Shown: positions 17,668 through 27,359 of the stretch, piece by piece | How the letters are laid out: every line of letters begins with the position of its first letter | How positions within the stretch are numbered: the stretch's first letter is position 1 | Origin: Njordibacter sp028825405 | GTDB lineage: Bacteria; Pseudomonadota; Gammaproteobacteria; Pseudomonadales; Balneatricaceae | Length of the DNA: 64,000 bases | Direction of reading: 5' to 3' | NCBI RefSeq assembly: GCF_047730065.1 | Contig: NZ_CP159829.1 | Span: 1,860,001 to 1,924,000 of the forward strand | The notes under the pieces: model-generated | Seen by the model: the letters and a program-made list of their open reading frames with translations, nothing else | Told to the model about the DNA's origin: nothing | The model's database searches: none | Position numbers and translations under genes: made by a program

Positions 17668-18608
17668 TGGAAATATTAGACATTTTGCTCAGTGAAAACT
17701 TTTGGGCTGCTGCATTACGCATTGCCACGCCCTTAATCTTTGGTGTGTTAGGGGCCCTTATTTGTGAAAAATCAGGAGTTTTAAACTTAGGCATCGAAGG
17801 CATTTTTGCTGCAGGTGCTATGGCCGGATGGATGGCCGTTTGGCTGGGTGCAGACCTTTGGAGTGGGTTATTCTTTGCCGCTTTGACAGGTGCTTTTTTT
17901 GGCCTTATCCATGCTATTTTAACGGTGCCATTGGGTCTATCACAGCACGTTTCAGGCTTGGGCATCACCATGTTTGCCACTTCTGTAAGCTATTTTACTT
18001 ATCGAACCGCCCTTCCTGAGGTGAGCAGCCCACCACGCATTGAACCATTCCAACCCCTTGATATTCCTATACTGTCGGATATACCTTTTCTAGGGCCTGT
18101 GTTATTTCAGCAAACCGCAATGACTTGGTTGGCACTGTTTTTAGTGGCCCTTGTATGGTGGGTCTATAATCGCACTCCTCTAGGCCAAGCCCTACGAGCT
18201 GTAGGCGACAACCCCGATTCAGTAGATGCTCAAGGTTTATCAGTCTATGGCCTGCGTATGGGGGCTATTGTCGCAGGCTCCGCATGCATGGCACTGGGGG
18301 GAGCATTTCTCACTATGTCTGCGTTTGACGCCTTCTTCTTTGGCATGGTCAATGGCCGTGGCTGGATCTGCATAGCCTTAGTTATTTTTGCCAGCTGGCG
18401 TCCAGGCAAGGCATTATTAGGGGCTTTATTATTTGGCGCTTTTGATGCATTTCAAGTACGCTTGCAAACTGAAGTAGGGGCTTTTGTACCCTCTCAAGTG
18501 TTTTTAATGGCGCCTTATATACTTTCAATTATTGCTTTAGTCATTGTAGCTCGGCGGGCGGAATACCCAAGGGCATTGTTAACCCCATGGTTCAAAGGAC
18601 AACGTTAA
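17667..18608 (+). CDS. ABC transporter permease (BPD_transp_2, YufQ type)
   Basis: This is the second permease of the nucleobase-type importer, 313 residues. It carries the family motifs GVLGALICEKSGVLNLGIEG and GQALRAVGDNPDSVDAQGL. It shares one base with the preceding permease and one with the following deaminase gene, so translation of the five genes is closely linked. Confidence 0.92.
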   Translation: MEILDILLSENFWAAALRIATPLIFGVLGALICEKSGVLNLGIEGIFAAGAMAGWMAVWLGADLWSGLFFAALTGAFFGLIHAILTVPLGLSQHVSGLGITMFATSVSYFTYRTALPEVSSPPRIEPFQPLDIPILSDIPFLGPVLFQQTAMTWLALFLVALVWWVYNRTPLGQALRAVGDNPDSVDAQGLSVYGLRMGAIVAGSACMALGGAFLTMSAFDAFFFGMVNGRGWICIALVIFASWRPGKALLGALLFGAFDAFQVRLQTEVGAFVPSQVFLMAPYILSIIALVIVARRAEYPRALLTPWFKGQR

Positions 18609-19891
18609 TGAATTTTGATCTTTTAATTAAGAATGCGTGTTTACAAGATGGACGTAAAAATATTGATGTGGGCTGCTCTGAAGGCACTATTATTGCAGTT
18701 CAACCCAATATCAAACAATCTGCTAGTTTGGTTATTGATGCACAAGGTCAGTTATTGAGCCCACCGTTTGTCGACCCTCACTTTCATATGGACTCCACCT
18801 TATCCCTTGGGCAACCCCGCATGAACATTTCTGGCACCTTGCTTGAAGGTATTGCCTTGTGGGGAGAATTAAAACCCAAACAAAGTGTGGATGATATTAT
18901 CAAACGTGCCATGCATTATTGTGACCTTGCTGTTGCTATGGGCATTGGCGCCATTCGCAGTCATGTTGATGTGTGTGATGATGAGTTGAAAAGTGTCACT
19001 GCAATGCTTGAAGTGCGCAGGCTCGTTGCGCCTTACTTGGATTTGCAGTTAGTTGCCTTTCCACAAGATGGTTTATTACGTGATCCAAAAGCTCATGCCA
19101 ATCTCATTCGAGCCTTGGATATGGGGGTTGATGTGATTGGTGGCATCCCTCATTTTGAGCGTACCATGCAAGATGGTGCATCATCTGTCAAAATCCTATG
19201 TGAGTTAGCCGCTGCAAGGGGATTACGAGTGGATATGCACTGCGACGAGTCAGATGACCCACACAGTCGCCATGTGGAAACACTGGCCAGTGAAACCCTG
19301 CGCCTAGGCCTCCAAGGTCGAGTTGCAGGCTCACATCTTACGTCCATGCACTCCATGGACAACTATTATGTTTCCAAGCTACTACCCTTGTTAGCTGAAG
19401 CAGAACTGCACGCTATTCCCAATCCACTCATTAATATCATGTTACAAGGCCGCCACGATAACTACCCTAAACGCCGTGGTCAAACTCGAGTTCCTGAACT
19501 CAAAGCAGCCGGTGTGAACGTTGGTTTTGGTTCTGACTGTATGATGGACCCTTGGTATTCAATGGGCCGTGCAGACATGCTTGATGTTGCAAGCATGGGA
19601 ATGCACGTGGGGCAGTTGTCGAGTCGGGCAGACATGACATGGTGTTTTGATGCGGTGACTTATAATTCTGCAGCCATTATGGGTTTGCAAGATTATGGTA
19701 TTGTTGAAGGTCATCAGGCCAACATGGTGCTATTGCAGGCCACCGATCCAATTGAAGCCATTCGGTTAAAAGCCACACGCTTGATGGTCTTTCGTAAAGC
19801 TCAGTTGATTGCTCAAACCCCAGCCAGTCATACGCAGCTTCAATTGCCAGGGCGTCCTAGTATGGTTGATCCTGCAAAAACGTTACTTTAG
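18608..19891 (+). CDS. Cytosine deaminase-like amidohydrolase (CodA family)
   Basis: This metal-dependent hydrolase of 427 residues aligns along its whole length with E. coli CodA. It has PHFHMD metal histidines, FPQDG, MHCDESDD with catalytic His/Glu, AGSHLTSMHS and DPWYSMGRADML. CodA has FGHDD before DPW; this protein has FGSDCMMDPW, so the metal aspartate is kept but the neighbouring substrate aspartate (Asp314 in E. coli) is a cysteine. Deamination of cytosine or a related aminopyrimidine or oxopurine is likely, with altered specificity possible. I chose the ATG at 18608 (TAATG overlap, AAGGA upstream) over an in-frame start 21 bases earlier. Confidence 0.86.
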   Translation: MNFDLLIKNACLQDGRKNIDVGCSEGTIIAVQPNIKQSASLVIDAQGQLLSPPFVDPHFHMDSTLSLGQPRMNISGTLLEGIALWGELKPKQSVDDIIKRAMHYCDLAVAMGIGAIRSHVDVCDDELKSVTAMLEVRRLVAPYLDLQLVAFPQDGLLRDPKAHANLIRALDMGVDVIGGIPHFERTMQDGASSVKILCELAAARGLRVDMHCDESDDPHSRHVETLASETLRLGLQGRVAGSHLTSMHSMDNYYVSKLLPLLAEAELHAIPNPLINIMLQGRHDNYPKRRGQTRVPELKAAGVNVGFGSDCMMDPWYSMGRADMLDVASMGMHVGQLSSRADMTWCFDAVTYNSAAIMGLQDYGIVEGHQANMVLLQATDPIEAIRLKATRLMVFRKAQLIAQTPASHTQLQLPGRPSMVDPAKTLL

Positions 19892-19936
19892 ATAGGCCAA
19901 AAACCATTGAAGACAACGAAGGGCTGTCAGATCTAT

Positions 19937-20602
19937 TTACAAACGAGGTTTTAAGTCAAGACCACGCACGAGCACTTCAATGACATAGCCTGTGGCCGGC
20001 GGGTATATTTCTTTTTCATAGTTTTTGGGTTCCATCACTGCAGAGATTTGTGACTCAAAGTCGGCATAGGTCTGTGTCAAAGCCCAAATCATAAAAAACA
20101 CATGGGCTGGGTCTATGGGAGCCATTAAACCCTCTTTTTGCCACACCAAAAACACTTCACCTTTTTCTTTCACCCATGAACGCAACTCGGTTTGCATGAA
20201 ATTATCAATGATGGGGGCCCCTGCTATAATTTCCATTGCAATCAAGCGCGACGCTTCTGGATACTGCCGAGACAACTGCATTTTTTTTGAAATGTATTGG
20301 GTAATTACATCGATGGGTTGATCGTCTTTGTGTAATTCCCCAAGAGAGTTCAACCATTGTCGAATGACTCGCACTATAACGACCTGATAAAGCTCTTGCT
20401 TGGTTTTAAAGTAGTACAGCATATTGGTTTTTGACATGCCTGCTTGGATCGCAATTTCATCAATGCGCGCACCCGAAAACCCTTTACGTGAAAAAACTTT
20501 CACGGCTGCCTCTAACACTTTCTGTTGGTTTTTCTCACCAATAGATCCTGCTTTAAAGCGAACAATTCGTCCAGATGGGAGCATACTTGAGTGAACATTC
20601 AT
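19937..20602 (-). CDS. rutR: TetR-family regulator, RutR-like
   Basis: The protein matches E. coli RutR, the uracil-responsive regulator of pyrimidine use, in both domains. The helix-turn-helix includes AGMSKTNMLYYF, and the ligand domain has YPEASRLIAMEIIAGAP, APIDPAHVFFMIWA and TQTYADF. RutR binds TTGACCANNTGGTCAA and releases it on uracil binding; four such sites occur in this window. The frame extends to 20674, but RutR proteins have short leaders, so I favour the ATG at 20602. Neither start has a strong ribosome site. It is convergent with the deaminase gene. Confidence 0.85.
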   Translation of the reverse strand: MNVHSSMLPSGRIVRFKAGSIGEKNQQKVLEAAVKVFSRKGFSGARIDEIAIQAGMSKTNMLYYFKTKQELYQVVIVRVIRQWLNSLGELHKDDQPIDVITQYISKKMQLSRQYPEASRLIAMEIIAGAPIIDNFMQTELRSWVKEKGEVFLVWQKEGLMAPIDPAHVFFMIWALTQTYADFESQISAVMEPKNYEKEIYPPATGYVIEVLVRGLDLKPRL

Positions 20603-20674
20603 TAAAAAAAGAGACCTGCTGTAACCGTAACCTAAAACGTCAAGATACGTGCTTGTTGAAACACTAACAAGCAC

Positions 20675-21027
20675 CTAACTCCTAAACCAATGTCGCATTT
20701 CGGACCCGTCCTAACGCGCAGACGTTCCTACTTTAAAAAGATAAATGTCTTTTGACTAGTTGTAAAACTAACTCTTTTAAGTGTAACACACTGATTCCTT
20801 CTCATCCCAAAATATAACGAATAGCCAATATCGAAAGCATTCTGTAATGACGCAGACTTTAAACCAGAGTCCTATTATACTGCTTTAAAAAGTGGTTAAA
20901 ATAACGTTAAGTATCGATAGGCTGCAAACACGGATAGTCAAAAACTCTCATTATTTTGCTTTATTATTTTGCTTCATTAATTTAACTCAGAGCTATTAGC
21001 TCTGTTATTATTCATAAAGGCTCCAAT
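20675..21027. other. Intergenic region between rutR-like and qor-like genes
   Basis: An AT-rich divergent promoter region of about 350 bases. I see no RutR consensus, RNA gene or strong hairpin except a short AGAGCTATTAGCTCT palindrome at 20990-21004, just before the qor start. Confidence 0.5.
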
Positions 21028-22008
21028 ATGACACAAACTCAAATCGTTACTTTTGCTCAAGCGGGCGGCCCTGAGGTTATGGCGCTGACTGAAAAAACAC
21101 TTTCCGCCCCCAGTGCTGGCGAAGTCAGTATTAAGCAAGAAGCCATTGGGGTAAATTACATTGATGTGTATAAACGCAGTGGTGTTTATCCCACCCAATT
21201 CCCATCTGGGTTAGGCTTTGATGCTGCGGGGTTAGTCATTGCAGTGGGTGAGGGTGTAACTCACGTAAAACTGGGCGAACGCGTGGCGTATGCAGCCCCC
21301 ACACAAGAATCCTATGCCAGCCATCGAACCCTAAGCGCGGAACAAGTTTGTCCTTTGCCCGATGATATTTCTTTTGAACAAGCCGCTGCCATTATGCTCA
21401 AAGGTTTGACCACCCAATACTTGTTTGAGCAAACCACACCTTTGCAAGCTGGTGATACAGTATTATTCCACGCAGCCGCAGGGGGGGTTGGGTTACTAGC
21501 CTGCCAGTGGGCGGCTGCTAAGGGTTTGACCCTGATAGGCACGGCGGGATCAGACGAAAAATGTGCACTTGCATTAGCCAATGGTGCAACCCACTGCATT
21601 AATTATACGCGTGAAGATTTTTCCAAAAAAGTGCAAGAATTAACCCATGGTAAAGGTGTGGACGTCGTCATGGATTCCGTGGGTGCATCCACCTTTGAAG
21701 GATCTCTAAACTCACTCAAACCCTTTGGCATGATGATCACCTTTGGTAATGCCTCGGGTAAAGTTCCGCCAGTCGATGTGGGAATTCTTGCTGCCAAGGG
21801 TTCTTTAAAATTAACCCGACCCACGGTTGCAACCTACGTTGCTGATTTTGACCGGTGTCAAAAAATGGCTAAGCACCTATTTAAGATGGTAAGTTCGGGA
21901 GCCATTAAAGTTCACATAGGTAACACCTACCCCATGGCTAATGCAGCCCAAGCTCATATTGATTTAGAAAATCGTCTAACCACTGGTTCTAGTATTTTAA
22001 TCCCTTAA
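21028..22008 (+). CDS. qor: NADPH:quinone oxidoreductase (Qor type)
   Basis: This zinc-free medium-chain reductase of 326 residues reduces quinones or enones with NADPH. Family motifs are YIDVYKRSGVYP, GFDAAGLV, the dinucleotide-binding AAAGGVGLLACQWA, and GTAGSDEKC. The zinc cysteines of alcohol dehydrogenases are absent. It appears to be a single-gene unit; its relation to the neighbouring catabolic genes is unclear. Confidence 0.9.
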   Translation: MTQTQIVTFAQAGGPEVMALTEKTLSAPSAGEVSIKQEAIGVNYIDVYKRSGVYPTQFPSGLGFDAAGLVIAVGEGVTHVKLGERVAYAAPTQESYASHRTLSAEQVCPLPDDISFEQAAAIMLKGLTTQYLFEQTTPLQAGDTVLFHAAAGGVGLLACQWAAAKGLTLIGTAGSDEKCALALANGATHCINYTREDFSKKVQELTHGKGVDVVMDSVGASTFEGSLNSLKPFGMMITFGNASGKVPPVDVGILAAKGSLKLTRPTVATYVADFDRCQKMAKHLFKMVSSGAIKVHIGNTYPMANAAQAHIDLENRLTTGSSILIP

Positions 22009-22072
22009 AATTTTGGGCTGCCCTTCAATGTTAAAAGGTAGCCCAATACATTACTCCAACAGTTGCAAAGCC

Positions 22073-22744
22073 TTAACGTCCTAACCTAACAAGCCCGGAA
22101 GCGAGTCCTACGGCAGCGGCCACGCCATCAATGACGGGAACATTATGGGTTTGCGATAACTGACTGGCAAGATCTGCCATACCCGCGCAGCCAAGCACTA
22201 CCGCACCGGGTTGTTCTTCACGCAAAGAACAAGCCATTTCATTAGAAATTTTATCTCTGGCACTGCTGCCATCGATTTCCAAGTCCAACACTTCAACTTC
22301 GCTCGCCCTTACCTTAAGACAGGCAGACTCTAGCCCATAATCTCTAAGGTTCTCTTCAATCACAGGCACCGATATGGCCAGTGTGGTGACCACAGAAAAC
22401 TTAGCACCCAGCAGCATTGCCACATGAAAAGCTGCCTCCCCTATGCCAATGGTAGGTAAACGACTCAGCCTGCGCGCCTCTGCAAGACCCGTATCATCAA
22501 AGCAAGCCAATATGATGGCGTCAAAACCATCATCACGCCCTTTAGCTACCTCTTCCAACATCCCTGGCATTGCCGCACGCCCATCTTCTGGTCCTTGGAT
22601 AGATGCGGGGCCAGTTTTAGGATTGCGGGCAACAATATCGACATCAGGGGCCGCCGCTTGTCGAGCAGCTTCGCCGATCTTATCAGTCATTGATGATGTT
22701 GTATTTGGATTGATTAACAATATTCTAATCTTTTTTTTGTTCAC
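22073..22744 (-). CDS. Asp/Glu/hydantoin racemase-family protein
   Basis: This 223-residue enzyme of the hydantoin racemase family has the start LLINPNTTSSMTDKI and both active-site cysteines, in ILACFDDTGL and VLGCAGMADL. The family interconverts D and L forms of 5-substituted hydantoins or amino acids, and some members act on allantoin-like ureides. The start is a GTG overlapping the stop of the livF-like gene (GTGA). It is the last gene of the Liv-type operon, suggesting that the imported compound is its substrate. Confidence 0.82.
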   Translation of the reverse strand: MNKKKIRILLINPNTTSSMTDKIGEAARQAAAPDVDIVARNPKTGPASIQGPEDGRAAMPGMLEEVAKGRDDGFDAIILACFDDTGLAEARRLSRLPTIGIGEAAFHVAMLLGAKFSVVTTLAISVPVIEENLRDYGLESACLKVRASEVEVLDLEIDGSSARDKISNEMACSLREEQPGAVVLGCAGMADLASQLSQTHNVPVIDGVAAAVGLASGLVRLGR

Positions 22745-23466
22745 GAAACTTCCCCACCCAAATAGAGAGCTTTAATACGGTCATCCACTAGTAAGTCCTT
22801 AGACAAACCACTAAGCGCCACAGAACCTGTAGCCATGGCATAAGCACGATGAGATATTCGTAAAGCCATACGTGAGTTCTGTTCTACCAGCAGTACTGAT
22901 ACTTTTTCATCACGGTTTATGTCAACAATCGACTGGGCAATGTTCTGCACTAATTTAGGCGCAATCCCCAATGATGGCTCATCCAGCAAAAGTAGCCGAG
23001 GTTTTGCCATCAGTGCCCGACCAATAACCAACATTTGCTGCTCACCGCCACTGAGCGTGCCTGCACTTTGAGCGTACCTTTCTTTAAGCCTTGGGAAACG
23101 GCCCAGCACCATTTCAAGCGTCTGGGCGATACCGACCTTATCTTTACGACTAAATGCGCCCATCATTAAATTGTCTTTAATTGACATAAAGGGAAATACC
23201 CTCCGACCCTCAGGTACCATGGCAATGCCCATCTCTACGATCTTATCTGGCTTGATGCCGTCAATGCGCTGACCTAAATACTCAATAGAACCTTCTCTAA
23301 GCCCCTGCAATCCAGTTATAGCTCGCAATATTGAGGACTTGCCAGCACCATTGGCTCCAATTAAGGCCACAGTTTCTCCCTCATCTATGTTAATTGACAC
23401 CCCTTTGAGTGCGTAAACGTGATCATAGTAGAGTTCAACATTTTCAAATTTTAATAATGCAGTCAT
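22741..23466 (-). CDS. livF: Branched-chain-type ABC transporter ATPase (LivF family)
   Basis: This 241-residue ATPase has Walker A GANGAGKSS, signature LSGGEQQ and Walker B LLLLDEPSLGIAP, with the LivF hallmark EGRRVFPFMS. It works with LivG and the two permeases in uptake of amino acids, amides or urea-like ligands. It is placed 2 bp after livG. Confidence 0.92.
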   Translation of the reverse strand: MTALLKFENVELYYDHVYALKGVSINIDEGETVALIGANGAGKSSILRAITGLQGLREGSIEYLGQRIDGIKPDKIVEMGIAMVPEGRRVFPFMSIKDNLMMGAFSRKDKVGIAQTLEMVLGRFPRLKERYAQSAGTLSGGEQQMLVIGRALMAKPRLLLLDEPSLGIAPKLVQNIAQSIVDINRDEKVSVLLVEQNSRMALRISHRAYAMATGSVALSGLSKDLLVDDRIKALYLGGEVS

Positions 23467-23468
23467 TG

Positions 23469-24248
23469 TTAAAGCCCAATCGCATCGTCTTCACTGCCTA
23501 AATAGGCTTCGATGACTTGTTCATTTTGCTGTATTTGTTGTGGCGTTCCCTCAGCAATTTTTTCACCAAAATTAAGCACAACAATACGGTCTGAAATCTT
23601 CATCACAGCGGGCATGTCATGTTCCACCAATAAGACAGTCACACCACGGTCACGCACACCACTAACGAGTTCTACGGTACGCATGGTTTCATCATGGTTC
23701 ATGCCAGCAAAGGGTTCATCCAATAGCAGTATTTTAGGATCAGTGGCTAATCCAATGGCAATCCCCAGTGCGCGTAAATGCCCTTGGGGAAGAGTACTAG
23801 CCAGTTCGCCTGAGATTTCACCTAAATTAAGAAACTCAAGTATTTCATCTGCTGAGCGACGAAACTCAGTTTCATCTGCGTGGGCTCTGCGTGAGCCCAA
23901 ATAAAAACCGAGGAGGTTGGTTTTTGATCGCAAATGATGGGCAATGACCACATTCTCTCGCACAGTCATACTTTTAAAGATGGTAGTTTCCTGAAAGGTC
24001 CGAACTACGCCTCTGCGAGCCACAATATGCGGTGCTAGGTTAGAAATACGTTCGCCTTTAAACAGCACTTCTCCAGATGTGGTGCGTAAAAATGATGAAA
24101 TCATCTTAAAAAGTGTCGACTTCCCAGCCCCGTTTGGGCCAATCACAGAGAGTATTTCTTTTTCTTGCACAGTGAATGAAATGTCTTTATTCGCCGTCAA
24201 TCCACCAAATTTTTTGGTAACACTTTTGACCTCCAGTAAGGTACTCAT
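23469..24248 (-). CDS. livG: Branched-chain-type ABC transporter ATPase (LivG family)
   Basis: This ATPase has Walker A GPNGAGKST, the LivG motif VRTFQETTIF and Walker B ILLLDEPFAGMNHDE. The usual LSGG signature is replaced by LPQGHLRALGIA, which is divergent. I chose the ATG at 24248, with AAGGAG five bases upstream and ATGA overlap with livM; an in-frame ATG at 24266 lies inside livM. Confidence 0.9.
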   Translation of the reverse strand: MSTLLEVKSVTKKFGGLTANKDISFTVQEKEILSVIGPNGAGKSTLFKMISSFLRTTSGEVLFKGERISNLAPHIVARRGVVRTFQETTIFKSMTVRENVVIAHHLRSKTNLLGFYLGSRRAHADETEFRRSADEILEFLNLGEISGELASTLPQGHLRALGIAIGLATDPKILLLDEPFAGMNHDETMRTVELVSGVRDRGVTVLLVEHDMPAVMKISDRIVVLNFGEKIAEGTPQQIQQNEQVIEAYLGSEDDAIGL

Positions 24249-25225
24249 TTTTTCTCCTTGTTCCATTTGAACAAACGAAGACTTAACAGACCATTTGGTA
24301 CCGTTAGCATAAGAAGAATCAAAATAGACGAATAAATGAGCAGTTGAAACTTGCCCGTTTGAAACAGTAAATCCCAGCCAAAATAAATCACGACGGTGCC
24401 CAACATGGGACCAAAGACATATCCCAGCCCCCCAACAAAAACATTAAGCATAAAGTTAATGGAGTCAGCTACCTGAAAGCTGGTGGGATAAATAGACTGT
24501 GAAATAGCTACAAAAATCGACCCCCCAACACCCCCAAGAAATGATGAGATCGCATAAGCGGTGATACGTAAGGTGGTAATGTTAACACCAATGGATGAGG
24601 CCAATTCTTCATTTTGCTGCAGGGATCTGCACAAGTGTCCCATGCGAGAATTAACCAAGCGATACATGCCCGCAAAGCAGATCACCATCAGCGTCACCGC
24701 TAGGTAATAGAATGCCAGCTTCACATTTTCTAAGGTAGAAAAATCTGGAATAATAGTCATCCCAAAAACAGAAAATTCACCTGGTAACGGTATGGATACA
24801 ATACCCTTCGCACCATTGGTTATGGGTAATGCCAATGCCGTCAACTTGGCAACCTCAGTCAGTACAAGGGTAATCATGGCAAAATAGACGCCCTTTAAGC
24901 GCAGTATTGGCAAGCCAATAAGCACACTCAAAACCGCACAAAAAAGCCCTGCTAAGGGGATGGTTAGCCAGAAAGAAACCTCATACTGGGTCACCAATAC
25001 TGCAGACAGATAACCACCAGCAAGGGCGTATGCACCCTGCCCAATATTAATGCGGCCAATATAAAATGTTAGCCAAACACCTGCACTAGCAATGGAAAGC
25101 AACGCAACGGAAGTGAGGGTGTAATAAAAATCCCACCGACCTGACACCTCAATAAGCCAAGGTATAAGCACAAAAACGCCAATGAAGAAAATCACAACTG
25201 CTAAAAATCTTGATGTTAGTAACAT
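24245..25225 (-). CDS. livM: Branched-chain-type ABC transporter permease (LivM family)
   Basis: This 326-residue membrane protein has about nine hydrophobic segments and the LivM motifs GRINIGQGAYALAGGY and MGHLCRSLQQNEELASSIG. It overlaps livG by 4 bp and follows livH by 4 bp. It forms a channel with LivH. Confidence 0.9.
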   Translation of the reverse strand: MLLTSRFLAVVIFFIGVFVLIPWLIEVSGRWDFYYTLTSVALLSIASAGVWLTFYIGRINIGQGAYALAGGYLSAVLVTQYEVSFWLTIPLAGLFCAVLSVLIGLPILRLKGVYFAMITLVLTEVAKLTALALPITNGAKGIVSIPLPGEFSVFGMTIIPDFSTLENVKLAFYYLAVTLMVICFAGMYRLVNSRMGHLCRSLQQNEELASSIGVNITTLRITAYAISSFLGGVGGSIFVAISQSIYPTSFQVADSINFMLNVFVGGLGYVFGPMLGTVVIYFGWDLLFQTGKFQLLIYSSILILLMLTVPNGLLSLRLFKWNKEKK

Positions 25226-25229
25226 TGCT

Positions 25230-26120
25230 CTAACCCCATGGTTTGCCCATCAAACCTTGCGGCCGGATAGACAAAAAAATCATCAAAGAGACAAAAATTA
25301 CCAGATACGTCAGGTCACCATAAGCAACTAATACGGTTAGGCCAATGGACTCAAGCATACCCAAAATAAAGCCACCCGCAATCGCTCCTGAAATTACGCC
25401 TGCCCCACCAATCATCACCATCATAAATGCCTTAATCGAAACCGGCCCACCAATGCCTGAGTTAACCCCAACAATAGACACTAGCAATCCACCCGCAACA
25501 CCAGCCAGCATCGCACCTAGAGCAAAGCCAATCATTGAATAGCGGTCAACATTAACCCCCATTAACTGTGCCGCAATTCTATCCTGAGCTAAGGCTCGCA
25601 TCGCCCGACCAGGCTTTGAATACTGCATAAAAAGTATAAATGCAACAATTGCTGAGCCCGCTAGAGCAGCAATCAATATTCTGTCATAGGGCATGATGAC
25701 GACAAAATCTAAGTTCATCACACCATCCAATATTTTGGGGACCCCACGCTGCTTTTCACCAAACAGTAAGAGGATAATAGCGTCTAAAAAGAATGCGATT
25801 GCAGCAGCCAACAACATCGTGCTTTCTTCCCGCACCGATTTTCGTATGACAGGTCTAAATAGAAATTTTTCAATCACCGCGCCAACCAAACCTAGAGTGA
25901 CTCCCGACGCAACAATCGCGACAAAGAATGGCAAGCCTAATTTGCCATAAATAATATAGGTGATAAACCCCCCCACAACGTACAACTGCCCGTGGGCAAA
26001 ATTGAGTACATTCATGAGAGCGAAGATTAAGGTTAACCCCAGAGCAATTAACGCGTATTGCATCCCAAGATACAGCCCATTAACAAGAACCTGTTCCATA
26101 ACAATATTTTCGCTAGACAC
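25230..26120 (-). CDS. livH: Branched-chain-type ABC transporter permease (LivH family)
   Basis: This 296-residue permease has the LivH start ALIALGLTLIFALMNVLNFAHGQLY and the loop GRAMRALAQDRIAAQLMGV. The GTG at 26120 and an ATG at 26099 are both possible starts; neither has a clear ribosome site. It is the first membrane gene after the binding protein. Confidence 0.9.
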   Translation of the reverse strand: MSSENIVMEQVLVNGLYLGMQYALIALGLTLIFALMNVLNFAHGQLYVVGGFITYIIYGKLGLPFFVAIVASGVTLGLVGAVIEKFLFRPVIRKSVREESTMLLAAAIAFFLDAIILLLFGEKQRGVPKILDGVMNLDFVVIMPYDRILIAALAGSAIVAFILFMQYSKPGRAMRALAQDRIAAQLMGVNVDRYSMIGFALGAMLAGVAGGLLVSIVGVNSGIGGPVSIKAFMMVMIGGAGVISGAIAGGFILGMLESIGLTVLVAYGDLTYLVIFVSLMIFLSIRPQGLMGKPWG

Positions 26121-26165
26121 CCAGGGCCGAGCCCTGGGATAGGATATTAATTCAATGCATCGAAG

Positions 26166-27359
26166 TTAATCGACTTCAGCAATGAATAAGGTTTCAAACT
26201 TGCCTTCATTGTAAACGTTAACAACGAGAGGGATTGATAGCTGACGGCGTTGGCCAAAAGAAGACATGCCAACGTACCTAAGCACTTGATCACCCTTGAG
26301 GTATTGGTTGGGCGCACTGAAGGTATCCATGGTTTTCTTAAACTCATCAACATTGTTGATTGCAGCCGGATTGGCTTTGAGCGTCTCTACAATATATTCA
26401 AGCGCATAAACCTTGGTATTTGACTCGTCGTTATACTCACCAAACATTTCTGTGTAACGAGCGATGAAGGCCTCCATGTTTTTGGTACGAATGGTAGGCG
26501 TTGAAGCACCACCTACAGAAATAAACCCATTAGCAAGACTACCAGCGCCTTCTTGCAACACTTGTGCGTCCTGACCTGTTTCTGTTGAGATCAAACCCTT
26601 AAAGCCCAATTCCCGTGCTGAGCGAATAATTTGCGGCGCATTGGCTGGGGCAACTCCCGACAACACCAAAAGATCAGGTTGAAGCTTCACTATGGGGATA
26701 ATAACGGGCGAAAAGTCTGTTGTATCGACCTGATAAGTTACAGTTTTCGAAATCACTTTTAACCCAAGTGCTTCAGCAGCGGCAACACCACTTTCTCGCT
26801 GAGTTAGGGGATCAGATTCATTAGCAGCAATAAATGCTACTGTATTCACGCCGTTGTTATCTTTTAGGAATTTGTATATCGCAGGCCCAGACTGATAGTT
26901 CGCCACCATACCCAGTACTGCGTTGGAGGCCGGCTTTTGATAAAGTGATTTTGGGAATGCATAAGGAAAATAGATAATGCCATTTTGTTCAGCCACAGGG
27001 CGAACAGCCGCTGCGCCATCATCAACGTTGGGGCCCACTACATAATGGATATTCTCTTGTGCCATTTTTTCCATGCCCGCAATAGCCCGTTTAGGATCTT
27101 TTTGGTCATCAAATGAAACAATTTCAAGATCATAAGTGACACTACCTATTTTTACGCCACCGTTGTCATTAATAATAGCAGCACCTGCTTCCATGGAGCG
27201 TTGGTTAGAAATACCCCACGAAGCTGCAGGTCCGCTGGTCACGCCAACAAAACCAATCTTAAGTACTTCATTAGCCGCCAAGGTAATAGGCGAGTGGACA
27301 CCTGTCAAAGCCAAGGCCGCTGTCATCAACGAGGCCTTTAAGAACGTTATTCTTTTCAT
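26166..27359 (-). CDS. ABC transporter substrate-binding protein (Leu/amide-binding type)
   Basis: This periplasmic protein of 397 residues has a signal peptide (cleavage near PITLAANE) and the type-I fold start VLKIGFVGVTSGPAASWGIS. Motifs such as DDQKDPKRAIAGMEKM and VGPNVDDGAAAVRP resemble Leu/Ile/Val, amide or urea binding proteins. The linked racemase gene suggests a hydantoin, ureide or amino-acid-like ligand rather than branched-chain amino acids; this is inference. It is the first gene of a six-gene minus-strand operon. Confidence 0.88.
   Translation of the reverse strand: MKRITFLKASLMTAALALTGVHSPITLAANEVLKIGFVGVTSGPAASWGISNQRSMEAGAAIINDNGGVKIGSVTYDLEIVSFDDQKDPKRAIAGMEKMAQENIHYVVGPNVDDGAAAVRPVAEQNGIIYFPYAFPKSLYQKPASNAVLGMVANYQSGPAIYKFLKDNNGVNTVAFIAANESDPLTQRESGVAAAEALGLKVISKTVTYQVDTTDFSPVIIPIVKLQPDLLVLSGVAPANAPQIIRSARELGFKGLISTETGQDAQVLQEGAGSLANGFISVGGASTPTIRTKNMEAFIARYTEMFGEYNDESNTKVYALEYIVETLKANPAAINNVDEFKKTMDTFSAPNQYLKGDQVLRYVGMSSFGQRRQLSIPLVVNVYNEGKFETLFIAEVD

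Noticed and set aside
18587..18607. Upstream start for the deaminase-like gene
   Set aside because: It would overlap the permease gene by 22 bases, while the TAATG start at 18608 has a ribosome site and matches the style of the other junctions in the operon.
20990..21004. AGAGCTATTAGCTCT palindrome as a regulator site or terminator
   Set aside because: Too short and without a T run; position before the qor start is suggestive but no regulator can be assigned.
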